From Anaerolineales bacterium UBA6055 (GTDB lineage Bacteria; Chloroflexota; Anaerolineae; Aggregatilineales; Phototrophicaceae): a stretch of 64,000 bases of DNA. The DNA lies in NCBI GenBank assembly GCA_002428985.1, contig DIYL01000005.1, positions 1 through 64,000 of the forward strand, read 5' to 3'. The position numbers and the translations under genes were made by a program. The notes below the pieces were generated by a model. The model ran no database searches and was not told where the DNA came from. It saw only the letters and a program-made list of their open reading frames with translations. Positions 61,095 to 64,000 of this stretch are shown here, piece by piece; position 1 is the first letter of the stretch, and the number at the start of each line of letters is the position of its first letter.

Positions 61095-62786
61095 TTAGAT
61101 AGTTCCATTTTGTTGTGTGCTACCCTCTGGTTGTCTTAATTTAATTGAGACCTTTTTAGCCCCCAGTACGTTGTTCAAACTCCGCACAGCTTCTGTCAGT
61201 GTCGATTCGATATTATTTGTTGCTTGTAAACGCGAGCCGATTTCGTTAATGAGTGCTTCGCGTTGTGCTGTACGCTGACTTTCTTCAACGAGACGTGCAT
61301 TTTCTGCCGCAAGACCAAACCGTTCACTGACTTCCTGAATTAAGGTGAGGTCATTTGGATCTAGATTGCCATCGGTATCCATTTCAAATTCCATTGCACC
61401 GACAACTTGACCACGAACTTTTAATGGGATGGCGATTAAACGGTTGCCGTTTTCGACCATTTGGATGGTGTTGCCACCTTCAAGGGCTTGGGCTAATGTG
61501 TCAGATAAGGCGACATTGGTTTCTACCTCATTACTTACAAAATCCACGTTTACGCCAAGTTGCTCATCTTGATTGATGAGATATTCTGACCACGCTTGTT
61601 CCATTAGACGTTTGTTGAGGCGGGCAACTTCTTGTAGGGCTTGGCGAGCTTGTTGTGCTAATTGTTGATTTTCTTGTATTCGGGCTTCAGATGTTTCAAA
61701 TTGGCGCACATTATCAATCGCGAGGGCGAAGCTATTTGCCAGTGATTGATAGGTTGAGGTGTCGTTTTCGTGTAAATCGAGTTTGAGTTTACTCTGTAAG
61801 TCAAGTGCACCAATGACTTGATCGCCAACACGTAATGGGAATGCGGCTTCTAGGACTGTATCTGGTAAGAACTCGTTGCGACGGTGGACACTTTGGGTAT
61901 CTGTACTATCTGCAATAATATGTGTATTGCGTAAAGTCGCTTGCCCAATAACACTTTGCGACCCGACACCGATACTATGACGGCGTTGTAACAAGGCGCG
62001 TCCTGCTTCACCTGTACTCGATACAAGTTGAGCATTTCGCCCTGTTTCGTCTAATAAGAAAACTTGGGCATGATAGAACTGCGGATAACCATTTTGAATT
62101 GTTTCTAGACCCTGTTTGAGCACATCACTTAGTTCAGAACGATTCAAGGTTAAGCTAGCGATTTCGGTCGTAATTGCTGCAAGTTTGAGCCGTTGTTGAC
62201 CTTCTATCGTGATACCTTCGTCACGACTTACTTCGGCATAGCGGATATACATAAAAACAAAAAGGCTGATGCCGACTAATTGACTAATGGAAATGGGTAG
62301 TGTGTTAATTTCATCTGGAGAAAAATTCGTTGCTAATGTGACCAATGCAACTGCAGTTCCACCAATTAGACCACGCTCGCGCAAAATTAAGCCACTGATG
62401 ATGATCAAAATAGCTAGAGAGAGGATATTTATTGGTTGGATCATATTACGTGAGCCAAAGAAAACAGGCACAATGGCTAGTACATACCACATGAGTGCGA
62501 TAGCAAATCCGCCAATTGTGAGGTTGCCTCTACGGGTGGCGAAGTAAGCAAATGGAACACCAATGTAAAATAACCCCAATGTCAAAATAGATCTTAGTTC
62601 ACCATTTAGGGCATCTTGGAGGCGTGTCACATTTCCGACTGTACCTGTATCTGGGATAAGCAAGATATAGGCACTCACCAAAATAAACATTACAGATAGA
62701 CCAATATAAACAAATAATGCATTTTGTCTATCGGTCTTCGATTCATAAGCAGATAAATCATAAAGGCGTTCTAAAACGTCTGGCAT
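61095..62786 (-). CDS. Multi-pass membrane GAF sensor protein without output domain
   Basis: 563 residues. About six membrane helices (22-183), GAF at about 200-365 with FYHAQVFLLDE, SSTGEAGRALLQ, SIGVGSQSVIGQAT and DQVIGALDLQS, a shortened GAF (LMEQAWSEYLINQ to GLAAENARLVEES, about 390-503), and the C-terminal GAF-start stub (INEIGSRLQATNNIESTL ..., 513-552). No output domain. It begins 9 nt after the stop of the partial GAF gene, in the same operon. Confidence 0.86.
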   Translation of the reverse strand: MPDVLERLYDLSAYESKTDRQNALFVYIGLSVMFILVSAYILLIPDTGTVGNVTRLQDALNGELRSILTLGLFYIGVPFAYFATRRGNLTIGGFAIALMWYVLAIVPVFFGSRNMIQPINILSLAILIIISGLILRERGLIGGTAVALVTLATNFSPDEINTLPISISQLVGISLFVFMYIRYAEVSRDEGITIEGQQRLKLAAITTEIASLTLNRSELSDVLKQGLETIQNGYPQFYHAQVFLLDETGRNAQLVSSTGEAGRALLQRRHSIGVGSQSVIGQATLRNTHIIADSTDTQSVHRRNEFLPDTVLEAAFPLRVGDQVIGALDLQSKLKLDLHENDTSTYQSLANSFALAIDNVRQFETSEARIQENQQLAQQARQALQEVARLNKRLMEQAWSEYLINQDEQLGVNVDFVSNEVETNVALSDTLAQALEGGNTIQMVENGNRLIAIPLKVRGQVVGAMEFEMDTDGNLDPNDLTLIQEVSERFGLAAENARLVEESQRTAQREALINEIGSRLQATNNIESTLTEAVRSLNNVLGAKKVSIKLRQPEGSTQQNGTI

Positions 62787-62795
62787 AGTCTGATC

Positions 62796-64000
62796 CTACT
62801 GGTCTTCTACTACTTGCTGGACACCAAGGCGAATACGGGCACGTTTGGCACCGAGAGCTTTACCGAGTTCGGTTACGGTGGTGTTGAGCAAACTATCAAT
62901 ATCGGTTTGTTGCTGTAACTGGAGTGAAATCTCGTTGGCAAGGATTTTATTTTGTGCCAATCGTTGGCTTTGTGAATAGGTGATCGCATTTTCAAGTGCA
63001 ACAGATAATTGATTGGCTAATTGCACCAACACACTTTGATCTAATTGGCGAAGGGTTCTATTCGAGGTATAACCGACTTCGAAAATACCTTGCGTTACAC
63101 CGCGCGACATGAGTGGTGTTGAAAAAATGGATGTGATTTTGTCAGACAGCGGGTTGGTATAGTCGCTATCTTTTAAATCTGATACATATCGTGATTCACG
63201 TGTTTGCCAGACTTTCCCTGCTACCGTATCTAATGGCGACATACTGAGGGTATCTGGTGGGAAAACCACTTCGAAATTATCGAGGTGATATGCACGGATA
63301 ACTAGTTTTTCTATGGATTCATCGTATAAGACGACACTGATGTAGTCTGCATCAATGATACGCTTAGCAAAATGTAGGGTAGTTTGCAAGATTTCTTCTA
63401 GATCTAGACGTGATTGTACTGTCTCGCCAAATCTCGCAATTTGTTGCATTTGTTCTGCGAGTTGTTGTGAATCTTGGAGTAACCGTAAGTTTTGTAATTG
63501 GGTTGCGAGTTGAGCATTAATTAGCCGAGCTGTTTGGATTTGCTCATCAGATAATTTCAACTCGCCTTCGTATTTGTCTAACCCGACACTACCGATTAAG
63601 TGTCCGGATATATCATAGATTGGAACAATCAAAGTCGAACTGACCCCAACGTTCTCAGCTGCTTTTTCTAAACCTTCTGTCAAAACGCCATCATTAACGT
63701 TGCTGATGAGGCGATACCCATCGTGATTCAGGGTTTCCCACACAGCGCTATCATAAGGTATACGAATATGTTCTGTTGCGTTGATCGGAGTTTCACTTGC
63801 GAGGTAAACCCATTCACGGTTATCTTCAATCAGCATAATTCCCACATGATCGACATTCATAACTTGCTTGAGTGTCTCTGCACCTTTATCAAGTAGTAGC
63901 TTTTCGTCTTGATTTGAGCTGGCAAATGTCGAGAGGTCATTGAGCGCACGTTGTGTTTGTATTTGTCCGGCAAGGCGAGCTGATGTGATTTGTGATTGTT
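62796..64000 (-). CDS. Multi-GAF sensor protein (partial, 5' end beyond window)
   Basis: The frame has no stop up to the right edge and upstream codons still read as GAF-linker protein (ITSARLAGQIQTQRALNDLS), so the true start is outside and the internal ATG at 63860 is not the start. Visible: a GAF (VMNVDHVGIMLIEDNREWVY ... LRLLQDSQQL), a second GAF (IARFGETVQSRLDLEEIL, YISVVLYDESIEKL, STPLMSRGVTQGIFEVGY), and a terminal GAF-start stub (ANEISLQLQQQTDIDSLL ... RARIRLG). Same ending as its four downstream sisters and no output domain. It is the first gene of the operon seen here, which may begin further right. Confidence 0.83.
   Translation of the reverse strand, partial: QSQITSARLAGQIQTQRALNDLSTFASSNQDEKLLLDKGAETLKQVMNVDHVGIMLIEDNREWVYLASETPINATEHIRIPYDSAVWETLNHDGYRLISNVNDGVLTEGLEKAAENVGVSSTLIVPIYDISGHLIGSVGLDKYEGELKLSDEQIQTARLINAQLATQLQNLRLLQDSQQLAEQMQQIARFGETVQSRLDLEEILQTTLHFAKRIIDADYISVVLYDESIEKLVIRAYHLDNFEVVFPPDTLSMSPLDTVAGKVWQTRESRYVSDLKDSDYTNPLSDKITSIFSTPLMSRGVTQGIFEVGYTSNRTLRQLDQSVLVQLANQLSVALENAITYSQSQRLAQNKILANEISLQLQQQTDIDSLLNTTVTELGKALGAKRARIRLGVQQVVEDQ

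Noticed and set aside
47191..64000. GAF proteins as phytochrome-like photoreceptors
   Set aside because: The GAF cassettes show no Cys-His chromophore attachment motif and no PHY domain; ligand type stays open.
47191..64000. Repeated GAF cassettes as a mobile or DNA-level repeat family
   Set aside because: The similarity is in protein sequence, in frame and divergent at DNA level; it reflects domain duplication.

Overview
The window looks like bacterial chromosome from a member of the Chloroflexota (Anaerolineae-like). This is inferred from the gene mix: long bacterial Elp3, LuxR/STAND regulators with the HTH at the N-terminus, very long multi-GAF hybrid kinases, lipoproteins with PT-rich linkers, and surface proteins with LysM, LRR and thrombospondin-3 repeats. 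Base composition is moderate to AT-leaning. I saw no rRNA, tRNA, CRISPR array or intact insertion sequence.

Layout. 1-5.5 kb: the start of a thrombospondin-3 surface protein that runs off the left edge, Elp3, an extended SDR, and an acidic protein carrying the LQRxxGNxA motif. 5.6-10.6 kb: two tandem paralogous HTH-STAND regulators. 10.6-17.7 kb: an MFS transporter, a DinB-like protein, two paralogous deoxyribosyltransferase/TIR-like proteins followed by a small membrane protein, radA behind a LexA-like box, and a methyltransferase. 17.7-23.6 kb: polyphosphate kinase, a membrane PAS-GAF histidine kinase coupled to an alpha/beta hydrolase, and a previously uncalled 58-residue secreted-peptide gene. 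23.9-31.3 kb: a membrane-anchored LRR protein, a GlsB-like protein, a tandem pair of histidine phosphatases and a tandem pair of LysM surface proteins; in both pairs a tract near the 5' end is almost identical while most of the rest has diverged. 31.4-43.9 kb: STAS-like small proteins (five in two subfamilies), a pyruvate dehydrogenase E1a-E1b-E2 operon, hydrolase, two lipoproteins, ADP-ribosylglycohydrolase, DoxX-like protein and a DMT transporter coupled to a REC-histidine kinase.

45.5-64.0 kb is the most unusual part: one minus-strand operon, open at the right edge, of seven tightly packed genes. Transcribed first are five sensor-only proteins (four clearly membrane-anchored, each with GAF domains and no kinase or other output domain). 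Then come a 2758-residue hybrid kinase (extracellular sensor, about ten GAFs, PAS, HisKA, HATPase, two receivers) and finally a threonine synthase fused to a C-terminal receiver domain. Two gene junctions overlap by 4 nt, the other gaps are 8-37 nt, and a good rho-independent terminator follows the last gene. The plain reading is a sensory array feeding one kinase, with a PLP enzyme of amino-acid metabolism as a possible phosphorylation target. The genes and domains are seen in the sequence; the signalling connection is inference.

Several starts have been moved from the longest open frame on the evidence of Shine-Dalgarno sites, paralogue alignment or promoter position; each case is explained in its entry.
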